A stretch of DNA of 64,000 nt from Gemmatimonadota bacterium (GCA_021324635.1 JAJPIS010000107.1:147663-211662), one strand, 5' to 3'; positions 34,649-43,860 are shown, counted from the first letter of the stretch. Program-made: numbers and translations. The notes: generated from the sequence alone by a model not told the origin.

Positions 34649-35845
34649 CTACCGGGTCGGGTCCCGGGTCCGGGCCGGATAAGGCACGTGCAGCAGACCG
34701 GCCGCCGCGCGCTTGGTGCGCTCGTCGCGCCGGTCGTAGCGGGCGGTGGTCTGCACGTTCGCGTGCCCCGCGAGTCGCTGCACGGTGCTGATGTCCGCGC
34801 CCGCGTCCAACAGATCCCCGATGAAGGTCCGGCGCACGTCGTGTGGTGAGAACGGCGCCACCCCGGCCGCCACCGCACGCCGCTGCAGCACGAGCAGCAC
34901 GCCGGAGGCGGTGAGGCGGCGGTCGGTCACGTGCCCGCCTCTCCGAATGCGCGTGAAGAGGGGCTCCGGCGGGTGCCCGGGCGCGCCCGGCCGCGGCGCG
35001 TCCGGCGGCGTCGCCGACCCCGGCTCGGGATGGACACCGCGGACGGCGAGCCAGCTGTCGAGCGCGACGGCGGCACCCCCTTGCAGGTAGGTGAGGCGTG
35101 ACTTGCGCCCTTTCCCGCGCTCGATGCGCAAGGCGCCACTCGCGCGATCGTAGTCGGCAACGTTGAGCGCCACGGCCTCGGCGCGGCGCAGCCCGCCTCC
35201 GTAGAGCGCGCCGAGGAGCGCGGCATCGCGCGCCCCGAGTGGTGAGTCGTCCGTGGTGCAGTGCGCGAAGAGGGTGCGGATCTCGCCCGCGCTCAGCGCG
35301 CGGCCGCGGAGCAGTGTGGCCCCGCGCACGCCGCGGACGTCGGCCGCGCGCTGGTACTCGTCGGCGTCAATGAGGCGGAGCCGCCACGCCTCCCGCAGCA
35401 CACCGCGGACGGCTGCCAGGATCTTGTTCGTGGTGGCAGGCGCATAGCGGTCCCAACACGCGGCGCGGAGGGCCGCGGTGTGTTGATACCGGAGCGCGCC
35501 CCACGGGAAGCTCATGATCGTCGCGCCGTCCCCGCCGAGCGCGCCGGCGACCACGCCCAGGGCCTGCTCCATCGTCCGCCGTGAGCCGGGCGCGAGCCGG
35601 GCGAGGTACACGAGCGCGGGGTGCCGCGCCGGGTCATCGATCCGTCCGCTCCCGGTCGCGAGGGCCGGGACACCCACCCGATCCTCCGGCGCGATGCCGA
35701 GCGGTACGCCGCTGACCGCGAGCGACACCGGCCTCACGGCATCCGGGCCGGCCCCGGCGGCCGCCACGCCGCCGCCGGCTCCGTGGCCGGGCGGCCCGGT
35801 GTCCCGATGCGTCATGTCGCCGAGGTGGCCGTCGGAGTCACGCAT
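34649..35845 (-). CDS. tyrosine recombinase / integrase
   Basis: 398 residues from the ATG at 35845 (others at 35902 and 35815; GTG 35920 gives 423 residues; no start has a good ribosome-binding site). An N-terminal Gly/Ala-rich head leads to a SAM-like DNA-binding domain (~90-190: 'PALVYLARLAPGSRRTMEQA', 'ATTNKILAAVRGVLREAW') and the catalytic domain: Arg in 'LYGGGLRRAEAVAL', His/Arg in 'HDVRRTFIGDLLDAGAD', and His...Tyr in 'LAGHANVQTTARYDRR'. All residues needed for strand exchange appear present. No phage or transposon genes surround it, so it may be a remnant or a solitary recombinase. Confidence 0.88.
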   Translation of the reverse strand: MRDSDGHLGDMTHRDTGPPGHGAGGGVAAAGAGPDAVRPVSLAVSGVPLGIAPEDRVGVPALATGSGRIDDPARHPALVYLARLAPGSRRTMEQALGVVAGALGGDGATIMSFPWGALRYQHTAALRAACWDRYAPATTNKILAAVRGVLREAWRLRLIDADEYQRAADVRGVRGATLLRGRALSAGEIRTLFAHCTTDDSPLGARDAALLGALYGGGLRRAEAVALNVADYDRASGALRIERGKGRKSRLTYLQGGAAVALDSWLAVRGVHPEPGSATPPDAPRPGAPGHPPEPLFTRIRRGGHVTDRRLTASGVLLVLQRRAVAAGVAPFSPHDVRRTFIGDLLDAGADISTVQRLAGHANVQTTARYDRRDERTKRAAAGLLHVPYPARTRDPTR

Positions 35846-36296
35846 GCGCCGCGGATACTGTGGTCCGCGGGCACCTCCCGCAATACTTACCAGACCCCGC
35901 ATTCCCGACACGACCCGCACCCGCTACGGCAGGCCGCAGACGCCGACGCTCCCGCGCACTGCACCGACCCGACAGTTCACCGCATCGACCGACGTCCCTC
36001 GTCGTCCGCGGCAACCCACGCAATGGGGCGCACCGTCGCTCGTGACGAGTTTCGCCGACGGGGTGCTCGAGCGCCAGCAATTGCAACCGCCTCGTTCCGA
36101 CCGATGCCCCGTCCCGCTACCGTCTGACAGTGCGCATCGTAACTCGTGTCGTGGTGAAGCGTTGATCGGCTCGATGTCACCTTGGACATGAGCCACGCCT
36201 GGCGCACGGCTGAGGCATGTAGGGCCGACCTTCGCCGGCCGGAGCGGCCCGACGCGCGCAGCACGCGCGGTGACCGACCTATCACATCTGGCATGT
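35846..36296. other. 451-base gap between divergent genes
   Basis: Separates the leftward recombinase from the TPR gene. The part after about 36120 has noticeably lower G+C than the surrounding coding DNA, as expected for promoter DNA. I find no gene, convincing inverted repeat or att-like duplication in it. The recombinase's upstream start codons lie within its first 75 bases. Confidence 0.4.
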
Positions 36297-37676
36297 ATGC
36301 GCGTTGTCGATCCGGCAATGTCGCACCGCGTGATACCCCCGAGCGGATCTGTGACTGTTGGTCCCGCTCCGATCCGCCATATTGTGGCCGTGCTCGCCCT
36401 CGCTGATCTGACCATCCCGCGGCCGTCGGCGGTCGCCCACGGACCGTTCGTGGCCGCGCTCGCCGCTGCCAGCGACCACGAGGCCGAGACGTCGGCGCGG
36501 TGGCAGGCGACGGCGGCCGGGCTCCTCGTGCTGCACGTGCTCGATCTCTGGGCGAGCGATCCCGCGGACCTGTCGGAGTCGTGGAGGAACGTCGTCGCCC
36601 GGGTCGAGCGCTTGCCGCAGGCGGAGTCGATCCGCGCGTTGCTGCTCGCCGTGGCGTCGGCCGCCCGGACGCCCGCCCGGCAGGGGGGGCAGTCGCCGCT
36701 CGTGCCGCTCACGGCGTACGCCCGCGCCCTCGAGCGCGACGCCGAGTGGTCGCTCGCGGCCGACGTCTACGAGACCGTCATCGCCCGCGCCTCCGACGTA
36801 GGCGCACACGATCTCGTCCCCAGCGCGTACGAACGCCTCGCGTATTGCAGCCGCCTCCGCGGCAACCTGGACGCCGCCGATCGCGCGATTCAGGCGGGCC
36901 GAGCGGTCGCGCGTGCGCAGCGCGATGAGACGGCGGACCTCTGGCTCCGCCTCTCGGCCGCGAACCTCATCGTGCACCGCGGGAACCTGCCCGCTGCGGC
37001 AGCCGCGTTTGAGGCTCTCATCGCCGACGCCACCGCGGCGGGCGCGTTCCAGATCGCGATCTCGGCGCGCCACGATTCCGGCGCGGTCGCGTTTGCGCGC
37101 GGAGAGTACGAACGGGCGGCGCTCCTGTACTTCTCGGCCGCCGAAGCGTACGAGGACTCCGATCAACGAGCCCGAGCGCTGTATGACCTCGGCACCGCGG
37201 CGTCGGCGCTCGGACACCGGCATCTCGCCCGGTGCGTCAACGAGTGCATCTTCGCCGCCGCCCCGAGCCGCGAGTTCCGGTGGACGGCGGCGGTCAACCT
37301 ACTGGAGCAGGCGGTGTTGGACGGCAGCGAGACCATGTTCGAGTACTACCGGCAGAGCCTCCAGGATGAGCCGCTGCCGGTGTCGCTGCTCGCCAACTTC
37401 CACCTGTACACGGGCCGGGGATACGTTCGATTCGGCCGGTTGCTCCTCGCGCGCCAGGCCTTCGGCCGCGTCCTGGGGGTCGCGACCGATGCATCGCTGA
37501 ATCAGATTCGACACATTGCGGATGGCGAGATCGAGGCGCTCGACCGCGTGGTGGTCTCAGTGCCGGAGGAGCGGCGCCGGCACCCGGCGCCCACTCCTGC
37601 TCCCGGCAGCTGGTCACCCGCGGTGGATGATCTCGTGCGAGGCGTCGATCGCCTCAAGGCGGGAATGGCCGGTTAG
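36297..37676 (+). CDS. TPR-repeat protein
   Basis: 459 residues from the ATG at 36297. Other possible starts are GTG 36270, ATG 36318 and GTG 36384-36390, and none has a strong ribosome-binding site. Almost entirely helical. From ~130 on, paired helices of about 35-40 residues follow, e.g. 'LERDAEWSLAADVYETVIAR', 'YERLAYCSRLRGNLDAADRA', 'IVHRGNLPAAAAAFEALIAD', 'AFARGEYERAALLYFSAAEA', 'YDLGTAASALGHRHLARCVN', 'YVRFGRLLLARQAFGRVLGV', all TPR-type. No enzyme domain or signal peptide. It probably scaffolds partners. It stands next to an AraC-type regulator gene, separated by a small leftward lipoprotein gene whose end overlaps its own by 4 bases. Confidence 0.75.
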   Translation: MRVVDPAMSHRVIPPSGSVTVGPAPIRHIVAVLALADLTIPRPSAVAHGPFVAALAAASDHEAETSARWQATAAGLLVLHVLDLWASDPADLSESWRNVVARVERLPQAESIRALLLAVASAARTPARQGGQSPLVPLTAYARALERDAEWSLAADVYETVIARASDVGAHDLVPSAYERLAYCSRLRGNLDAADRAIQAGRAVARAQRDETADLWLRLSAANLIVHRGNLPAAAAAFEALIADATAAGAFQIAISARHDSGAVAFARGEYERAALLYFSAAEAYEDSDQRARALYDLGTAASALGHRHLARCVNECIFAAAPSREFRWTAAVNLLEQAVLDGSETMFEYYRQSLQDEPLPVSLLANFHLYTGRGYVRFGRLLLARQAFGRVLGVATDASLNQIRHIADGEIEALDRVVVSVPEERRRHPAPTPAPGSWSPAVDDLVRGVDRLKAGMAG

Positions 37677-37825
37677 TGGCCGGAACCCATCGTGACGCCG
37701 TCGTGCGAGACGGGCGAGTGATAGGCGCCACTTGGGGCGGTGGGGCTGGTGCACGCGGCAACGGCGACGACGGTGGCGAGTGCGGTCAGGGCGGTCGCGA
37801 CGACGCGACGCATGGAGCGGTGCAT
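37673..37825 (-). CDS. very small lipoprotein
   Basis: 50 residues from the ATG at 37825 with GAGGG upstream. 'MHRSMRRVVATALTALATVV' then 'AVAACTSPTAPSG': basic head, hydrophobic core and a lipobox Cys near position 25, leaving a mature peptide of about 25 residues. It is too short for a folded domain, so it is probably a lipid-anchored peptide of unknown role. The longer frame upstream (to 37993) is Pro-rich and not supported. It converges with the TPR gene and diverges from the AraC-type gene. Confidence 0.6.
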   Translation of the reverse strand: MHRSMRRVVATALTALATVVAVAACTSPTAPSGAYHSPVSHDGVTMGSGH

Positions 37826-38010
37826 GGATCCCTCGAGCGTTGAGATGGCGGGCGGATGGACGCGCAGAACGATGGCCGCCTGAACCGCGCGCACGAGGGG
37901 CAAACCCGGAACCCCGCGGGGCAAAATCGGCACTGCCGAGGGCACCGCCGGCACGCCCGGGCACGGGCACGGCGGATCCGGAAAGCGCCGCATGCAGCCG
38001 AGACCCGGCA

Positions 38011-38835
38011 GTGCTGATCGTCACCTGCCTCCCGTTTGCGCGCCACCGGTACCTGTGCGACGTGGTCGGACAGGATCACCGCGTGGTGGCCGCCGAAAGC
38101 TGGGCCGATTTCCTCGAGCGGGTCCTCACGCTCCGCCCACACGTCGTGGTCGTCGACCCGACGCCGATGCCGCAGAGTCTCCCGATCGCCCTCGACGCCA
38201 TCTCGGCGGCGTCGGCCAGGGTGCCCGTCCTGCTCTACACGCCGCTCTCCCCGACGGCCGCCCGCGCCGTTCAGAGTCTTCGCGGCGAGGGGCAGTGCCT
38301 CTGGGTCCTGGAAGGGATCGACGATGATCCGGTCCGCTTCCGGGCGACGCTCGCCCGACACCGCCGCGCCGGCGGCGAGGAAGCGCTGGTCGTGCCGCTC
38401 CTCGCGGCGCTCGGGGCAGGGAAGGGGACCGCCGCACTTTCGGCGGCGATCCGCGATCTCTTTCGGGCCCCTGCTCGGTACCGGACGGCGCAGGACCTGG
38501 CCCGCTCGGCCGGGATGAGCCTGCGGTGGCTCAACGCCCGGCTCCATGCGGCGGGGCTGGCCTCAGCCGGGGCGGTCGTCGCGGCCGCCCGCGTCTACGC
38601 GGCGTTCGAGTACCTCCGCGACGGCGCGCTCTCCGTCGGCCAGGTGGCGGAGATGCTCCGATACCCGGACGCCAAGAGTCTCCGGCGCCATGCGCTCGCG
38701 TTCACCGCCCTGGTCCCATCGGCGTGGGCCGACACGCTCACCGACGAGGCCTGCATCGCGCGGCTCGCCGCTCGGCTGCGCGTGCGCCCCGATCGCCCGC
38801 TGGTACTCGTTCCCCGTGCCGCGCGGAACCGCTAG
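38011..38835 (+). CDS. AraC-type HTH regulator with degenerate N-terminal receiver-like domain
   Basis: 274 residues from the GTG at 38011 (no clear ribosome-binding site; frame open to 37732). Residues ~1-115 have a Rossmann/receiver-like rhythm ('VLIVTCLPFARHRYLCDVVG', 'LRPHVVVVDPTPMPQSLPIA', 'VPVLLYTPLSP') with Asp in the VVVDP strand but no acidic pocket at the start. Residues ~155-245 carry two helix-turn-helix units: 'YRTAQDLARSAGMSLRWLNA' and 'LSVGQVAEMLRYPDAKSLRR', the AraC pattern. The second unit ends 'ALAFTALVPSAWADTL'. A DNA-binding regulator of unknown targets, probably of the TPR/lipoprotein group. Confidence 0.75.
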   Translation: MLIVTCLPFARHRYLCDVVGQDHRVVAAESWADFLERVLTLRPHVVVVDPTPMPQSLPIALDAISAASARVPVLLYTPLSPTAARAVQSLRGEGQCLWVLEGIDDDPVRFRATLARHRRAGGEEALVVPLLAALGAGKGTAALSAAIRDLFRAPARYRTAQDLARSAGMSLRWLNARLHAAGLASAGAVVAAARVYAAFEYLRDGALSVGQVAEMLRYPDAKSLRRHALAFTALVPSAWADTLTDEACIARLAARLRVRPDRPLVLVPRAARNR

Positions 38836-38933
38836 CCGATATTTTTTTCGGCATGGGCGGAGCGACCACCAATGGACATGGTGGCCGGCTCCCAGCATCA
38901 CGCCACGACGCAACGCGCATCCAGGAGCACGCG

Positions 38934-41324
38934 ATGAGGTGGACGGAACGACCCGTGTGGCAGGGCGCGCGAGCTGGACGAGAGCTGGCGGTCGCCGTCA
39001 TGGCGGCGAGCTGCCTTTCGACCGCGGTCCTGCCCGCGCAGACCGCTCCCGGTCGACCCGCCGTCACCGCGGAGGACTACGCCCGGGCCGAACGGTTCCT
39101 CGGACCCCATACCGCTCCCCTCGTGCTCCACGGGCGCGTCAGCCCCACCTGGGGGACCAATGACCGCTTCTGGTACCGCACCTCGACCGAGCGAGGCGAG
39201 GAGTTCGTGACAGTCGATCCGGCCACGCGCCACCGCGGGCCGGCGTTCGATCAGTCGAAGCTCGCCAGCGCGCTCTCGGCGGCCACGGGCACCAGGGTCG
39301 ATCCGTGGCACCTCCCGTTCTCGACGTTCACGCGGGCCGCCGACGGCGCCAGCCTCACCTTCGACGTCGGCCCGGCGCACTGGCGATGCGACCTTCACAC
39401 TTACCAGTGCGCGCGGGCGGCCGACCCCGGTGAGGCGACCCGGGACAGCGCCGAGCGCGCCAGCGTGCCGTCGCCCGACGGCAGGCGCGCCGTCTTCATC
39501 CGCAACTTCAACCTGTGGGTGCGGGACGTCGCGACCGGGCGAGAGACGCAGCTCACCCAGGATGGCGTCGAGAACTTCGGCTACGCCACCGACAACGCCG
39601 GGTGGCGGCAGAGCGATCGGCCGGTCGTGCTCTGGTCGCCCGACTCCCGCAAGATCGCGACGTATCAGCAGGACCAGCGCGGCGTCGGCGAGATGTACCT
39701 CGTCGAGACGACGACAGGACACCCGAAGCTCCGCGCGTGGAAGTACCCGCTGCCCGGCGACGACACGGTCACCACGATCCAGCGGGTCGTCATCACGGTC
39801 GATACCCCACACGTCGTTCGCTTGCACATCCCGCCCGATCAGCACCGGTCGACGGTGTGCGACGACATCGCCTGCGGCGGCGAGCTGACGGACGTCCAGT
39901 GGAGTCCGGACGGCACACAGCTCGCGTTCGTGTCGACGTCCCGCGATCACAAACGCGAGCAGTTCCGCATCGCCGATGCGACGACGGGCGAGGTGCGTGA
40001 CGTGTTCGACGAGACGGTCCCGACGTTTTTCGAGTCCGGGGCCGGCCAGGCGGACTGGCGCTATCTGCCGGCGTCACACGAGGTCATCTGGTTCTCGGAG
40101 CGGAGCAACTGGGGACAGTTGTACCTGTACGACACCCGCACGGGTCAACTGAAGCATCCGATCACGGCGGGGGAGGGGAATGTCACGCGACTGCTGCGGG
40201 TCGATGCGCGCGCGCGTCAGGCGTACTTCCTCGGGGTCGGGCGCGAGAAGGGGCGGGATCCGTACTTCGTGCATCTCTACCGTGTGGGTCTCGACGACGG
40301 GCGTACGACGCTGCTGACCCCCGAGGACGCGACGCACGATGTGTCGCTCTCACCGTCGGGGAGCTACGTCGTCGACAGCTACTCGCGCCCGGACGTCCCA
40401 CCGACCTCGGTCCTCCGCGACATGACCGGCCGACTCCTGATGCCGCTGGAGCGCGCCGACATCTCGCGCCTCGTCGCGACCGGGTGGAAGGCGCCGATCC
40501 CGATCACCGTCAAGGCCCGTGACGGAGCGACGGACTTGTACGGATTGCTCTTCCGGCCGACGGCGTTCGACTCGACCAGGCGATATCCGATCATCAATGA
40601 GATCTACCCCGGTCCCCAGGTCGGGAGTGTCGGCAGCCGCTCGTTCGCACCATCGCGCGGCGACGCGCAGGCGCTCGCCGAGCTCGGGTTCGTCGTCGTC
40701 AAGATCGACGGCATGGGGACGACGCTCCGCTCGAAGCGGTTCCACGAGGCGTACTACGGCGACATGGCCGACAACACGCTGCCCGACCAGGTCGCGGGGA
40801 TGAAGGAACTCGCGAACCGCTTTCACTGGATCGACATCGACCGCGCCGGCATCTGGGGGCACTCGGGCGGCGGATACGCGACCGCCGACGCCATGTTCCG
40901 CTACCCGGATTTCTTCAAGGTCGGGGTCTCGGAGGCGGGGAACCACGACAATCGCGTGTACGAGGACGACTGGGCGGAGAAGTGGCAGGGACTGCTGACG
41001 CGGAAGCCCGACGGATCCACCAACTACGACAGCCAGGCCAACGAGCTGGCGGCGAAGAACCTCAAGGGACACCTGCTCCTCGCCCACGGTCTCCTCGATG
41101 ACAATGTCCCGCCGTACAACACGTTCCTCGTCGTGCATGCCCTCGTGCAGGCGAACAAGGATTTCGATTTGATCCTCTTCACCGACAAGGGGCACGGTTT
41201 CGGCACCGATCCCTACATGATTCGCCGCCGGTGGGACTACTTCGTTCGGTATCTGCTGGGCGCCGACCCGCCCCAGGGCTACCAGCTCGGGCACCTGACG
41301 GCGGCGCACGCACCGGCGTCGTGA
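38934..41324 (+). CDS. exported dipeptidyl peptidase IV-type S9 peptidase
   Basis: 796 residues from the ATG at 38934 with AGGAG 6 bases upstream. A signal peptide spans ~15-37, ending near 'LPAQT'. A beta-propeller DPP4 N-terminal domain (~120-520) has repeated 'SPDG' strands ('VPSPDGRRAVFIRNFNLWV', 'VVLWSPDSRKIATYQQDQR'). The alpha/beta hydrolase domain (~550-785) has Ser644 in GHSGGG, Asp722 in 'DDNVPPYN' and His754 in 'KGHGF', with spacings of 78 and 32 that match human DPP4. Cuts dipeptides, usually after Pro or Ala, from peptide N-termini in the periplasm or outside. GHSGGG replaces the usual GWSYGG. Confidence 0.92.
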   Translation: MRWTERPVWQGARAGRELAVAVMAASCLSTAVLPAQTAPGRPAVTAEDYARAERFLGPHTAPLVLHGRVSPTWGTNDRFWYRTSTERGEEFVTVDPATRHRGPAFDQSKLASALSAATGTRVDPWHLPFSTFTRAADGASLTFDVGPAHWRCDLHTYQCARAADPGEATRDSAERASVPSPDGRRAVFIRNFNLWVRDVATGRETQLTQDGVENFGYATDNAGWRQSDRPVVLWSPDSRKIATYQQDQRGVGEMYLVETTTGHPKLRAWKYPLPGDDTVTTIQRVVITVDTPHVVRLHIPPDQHRSTVCDDIACGGELTDVQWSPDGTQLAFVSTSRDHKREQFRIADATTGEVRDVFDETVPTFFESGAGQADWRYLPASHEVIWFSERSNWGQLYLYDTRTGQLKHPITAGEGNVTRLLRVDARARQAYFLGVGREKGRDPYFVHLYRVGLDDGRTTLLTPEDATHDVSLSPSGSYVVDSYSRPDVPPTSVLRDMTGRLLMPLERADISRLVATGWKAPIPITVKARDGATDLYGLLFRPTAFDSTRRYPIINEIYPGPQVGSVGSRSFAPSRGDAQALAELGFVVVKIDGMGTTLRSKRFHEAYYGDMADNTLPDQVAGMKELANRFHWIDIDRAGIWGHSGGGYATADAMFRYPDFFKVGVSEAGNHDNRVYEDDWAEKWQGLLTRKPDGSTNYDSQANELAAKNLKGHLLLAHGLLDDNVPPYNTFLVVHALVQANKDFDLILFTDKGHGFGTDPYMIRRRWDYFVRYLLGADPPQGYQLGHLTAAHAPAS

Positions 41325-41437
41325 GGTAACGGCACTCGGCCTGCCTGTCGCCCCGCGACGCGCCCACGGCCCCGCGTCGCCCCGCCTGCCCCGGTCGGCA
41401 CCGGCATCGCGCCCGCCGTTGCCGTTACGTTGCCATC

Positions 41438-42703
41438 ATGGCCCGCGCCTCGGTGCCCCGCCCGGCGCATGGCACGCCGCCGCGCAGCGTGCTCCTCGCG
41501 GATTGCGACGTCTTCTACGTGCAGCTCGCTCGGCTCGCGGACCCTGACGGCGCCGGACAGGCGCCACTCCTCATCGTGGGCGGGACCGCCGAGAGCCGCG
41601 GGGTCGTCTGCTCTGCGTCATACGAGGTGCGCGCCTTCGGTGTCCGATCCGGGATGCCGATCGCCCGTGCCGTGCGTCTCTGCCCCGAGGCGACCTGCGT
41701 GCCGGTCCCGCGGAAGCTGTGCGCGCAGAAGAGTCGCGAGGTCGTCGGCGTGCTCCAGCGCTTCGCGCCCGCGGTCCAGAGCGCGTCGCCGGACGAGGCG
41801 TACCTGGAGCTGACGTCTGCGATGCCGACGGTCTATCGCGGGCGGACGCTGGAGGCGGTGGCGCACGCGATCCGGCGCGCAGTGCGCGAGGAGACGCGGA
41901 TCCGCATCTCGCTGGGCGGCGGCACGAATCGCCTGATCGCCAAGCTGGCCGTCGAGCGCGCCAAGCCGCGGCCTGGGACGGGTGCCACGGGGGTCCACAT
42001 TGTCGCACCGGGTGAAGAGGCGTCGTTCGTGGCCACGTTCCGCCTCGCGGAGATCCCCGGGATTGGTCCGAGATTCCAGGAGCGCCTCGCACGGGTCGGC
42101 TGGCGCGAGGTGCGCGATGTGCTCCCGCACGACCGAGACGCGATCGAGCGGGTCGCGGGGTGCCGGCAGGGTCGCTGGCTCTGGGATGTCGTGCACGGGA
42201 TCGACGGGTCGGCGGTGGAGACGCGCAGCGCGCCGAAGTCGATTGGACACGAGACGACGTTCCGACACGACCTGAGGGCTGACGAGGAGCTCCGACGGGC
42301 TCTCCTCGTGCTGACCGATCGGGCGGTGTCCGACCTGCGCCGCTCGGGATCCCGCGCTCGAACGATCACCGTGCGGCTCAAAGACGCCGATTTCATCCTG
42401 CGTCGAGCGAGCCAGACGGTGCCCGTGCCGCTGACCACGTACCAGGCGATCGCGCCGGTCGCGGTCGAGCTCCTCCGCCGCCTCCGCACGGCCCGCCGCG
42501 TGTCGGCCCGCCTCGTCGGAGTGACGCTGTCCCAGCTCACGAGCGACGACGGCGCGGATCAGCTGCCGCTGTTCGACGGGGTCGCGGCGGGAGAAACACC
42601 GAAGCAACGCCGCATTGCCGCCGCCGTCGACCACCTCAGGTCGCGTCTGGGCCGCAACGCGATCGGGTTCGGGGCCGTCGGTGTCACCCACGATGACGAT
42701 TGA
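41438..42703 (+). CDS. dinB: DNA polymerase IV (Y family)
   Basis: 421 residues. Palm/fingers begin 'VLLADCDVFYVQLARLADPD', where the first catalytic Asp and the aromatic steric-gate region are present. 'VVCSASYEVRAFGVRSGMPI' is the fingers block. 'SPDEAYLELT' holds the next catalytic Asp-Glu, with Pro where Ile is usual. 'ISLGGGTNRLIAKLAVERAK' and 'IPGIGPRFQERL' (helix-hairpin-helix) follow, then the little-finger domain (~260-370). The C-terminal 'DQLPLFDG' fits the beta-clamp binding motif QLxLF. An error-prone translesion polymerase of the damage response. The start follows a 113-base gap in which no LexA site is evident. Confidence 0.93.
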   Translation: MARASVPRPAHGTPPRSVLLADCDVFYVQLARLADPDGAGQAPLLIVGGTAESRGVVCSASYEVRAFGVRSGMPIARAVRLCPEATCVPVPRKLCAQKSREVVGVLQRFAPAVQSASPDEAYLELTSAMPTVYRGRTLEAVAHAIRRAVREETRIRISLGGGTNRLIAKLAVERAKPRPGTGATGVHIVAPGEEASFVATFRLAEIPGIGPRFQERLARVGWREVRDVLPHDRDAIERVAGCRQGRWLWDVVHGIDGSAVETRSAPKSIGHETTFRHDLRADEELRRALLVLTDRAVSDLRRSGSRARTITVRLKDADFILRRASQTVPVPLTTYQAIAPVAVELLRRLRTARRVSARLVGVTLSQLTSDDGADQLPLFDGVAAGETPKQRRIAAAVDHLRSRLGRNAIGFGAVGVTHDDD

Positions 42704-42718
42704 GCGACTCGCCGGGCG

Positions 42719-43003
42719 TCAACGCGTCGGGGCCGGCGCGGGCTCCATGAACAGCTCGTCGACGTAGCACCAGGCCCAGTCCTCTCCCGGCTCGAAGCTC
42801 GTGATGATCGGGTGCGCGGTTTCGTGGAAGTGTTTGGCCGCATGCCGGTTGATCGACGAATCGCAGCAGCCGACGTGCCCGCACGTGGTGCAGAGCCGGA
42901 GGTGCACCCAGCGGCTCCCGCTCGCGAGACACTCCTCGCATCCCCTGGGCGTGCGGGGAGCAACGGCATGGATCTGGTCGAGGTGAGTACAGTGCGTGGG
43001 CAT
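42719..43003 (-). CDS. UBP-type zinc-finger protein
   Basis: 94 residues, almost only one domain. Zn ligands are the UBP pattern: Cys/His in 'MPTHCTHLDQI', 'GCEECLASGSRWVHLRLCTT', 'CGHVGCCDSSINRHAAKHFH' and 'ETAHPIITSFEPGEDWAWCY'. In eukaryotes this finger binds the free C-terminus of ubiquitin. Bacterial stand-alone copies exist with unknown ligand. It converges with the polymerase IV gene, 15 bases away. The G+C-rich hairpin at 43051-43070 lies upstream of its start. Confidence 0.9.
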   Translation of the reverse strand: MPTHCTHLDQIHAVAPRTPRGCEECLASGSRWVHLRLCTTCGHVGCCDSSINRHAAKHFHETAHPIITSFEPGEDWAWCYVDELFMEPAPAPTR

Positions 43004-43050
43004 CGTCGGGTCCTCCGGGCGCTCGTGGCCGGCGCGGTGCGGCGCGCCTT

Positions 43051-43070
43051 GCCGGCGCGTCCGCGCCGGC
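43051..43070. other. G+C-only hairpin
   Basis: GCCGGCGCG / CGCGCCGGC, 9-base arms separated by 2 bases, in the 280-base gap 43004-43283 between divergent genes. Too strong and too tight for a typical operator, and not after a gene end. Nothing else is recognised in this gap. Confidence 0.4.
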
Positions 43071-43283
43071 GCGTCGGCCCTTTCTTCGAAGGGATAGCAG
43101 GCCTGTCAACCGGCCGGTGACTCTGCGCCGCTCGTCGGGTGGCGTCGGGTGGACGCGTCGGCTCCTGGCGATAGATTGGAAGCGACCGGTGCCGAGCTCG
43201 TCGATGCGTGCGTTCGCGGGGATCGACGCGATCCCTCGCGACTGATCGCGGGCGGCGCACCGGGCCGCGCATCCGGGAGCGAC

Positions 43284-43838
43284 ATGCGCTACCGCTACGA
43301 GAAGGTGGAGATCACCTCCCGCGAGCCCAGGTTGGCCTCCTGGACCTTTGGTCGCGAGGCGGTGGCGGGCACCGAGTACCCGTACCGCGTGATCGACGGC
43401 AACCTCGCCCGTCAGAACCAGTGGGAGTTCGTCGTGCGTGTCCCCAAGGACGCGCGCGGCCGCATCGAGGTGCGGCCCACGCGAGTGCCCGACGTGAAGA
43501 TCTGGGCGGGACTCGACCGGCGAGGGTTGACGTTCATGCCCGGGACTCGCCGTGGCTACACGGGCTACCGGTACTGCCAGGTCTCGCTCCCGGGGGACGA
43601 CGGCCGAGCGAGTCGCCACGTGATGCGTCGCGCCGACATCGACCGGCTTCCGTACTGGATTCGCGATCTCCGCCCGAGGCGGCTCCGTGACAAGGCCACC
43701 GTCACCACCACGCGCGGCCGGGACGGCGATACCCTCGTCGCGCTCGTGCCCCGAGACGATCAGCGGGCGATGATTCTCATGTATCTCGCCACCAAGGCCT
43801 GGGTGCTGCGGGCCGGCAAGGCCGTCGCCGTGAAGTAG
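43284..43838 (+). CDS. hypothetical protein, unknown family
   Basis: 184 residues from the ATG at 43284 with GGAG 5 bases upstream. The frame extends to 43149. Soluble, beta-rich in the first half ('MRYRYEKVEITSREPRLASW', 'YPYRVIDGNLARQNQWEFVV'), then a basic middle ('WIRDLRPRRLRDKATVTTTR') and a helical end 'MILMYLATKAWVLRAGKAVA'. The high Arg/Lys content could suit nucleic-acid or membrane contact. No catalytic motif is visible and I do not recognise it. Confidence 0.6.
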   Translation: MRYRYEKVEITSREPRLASWTFGREAVAGTEYPYRVIDGNLARQNQWEFVVRVPKDARGRIEVRPTRVPDVKIWAGLDRRGLTFMPGTRRGYTGYRYCQVSLPGDDGRASRHVMRRADIDRLPYWIRDLRPRRLRDKATVTTTRGRDGDTLVALVPRDDQRAMILMYLATKAWVLRAGKAVAVK

Positions 43839-43860
43839 GAGCGCAGCCCGGGGTCGACCC

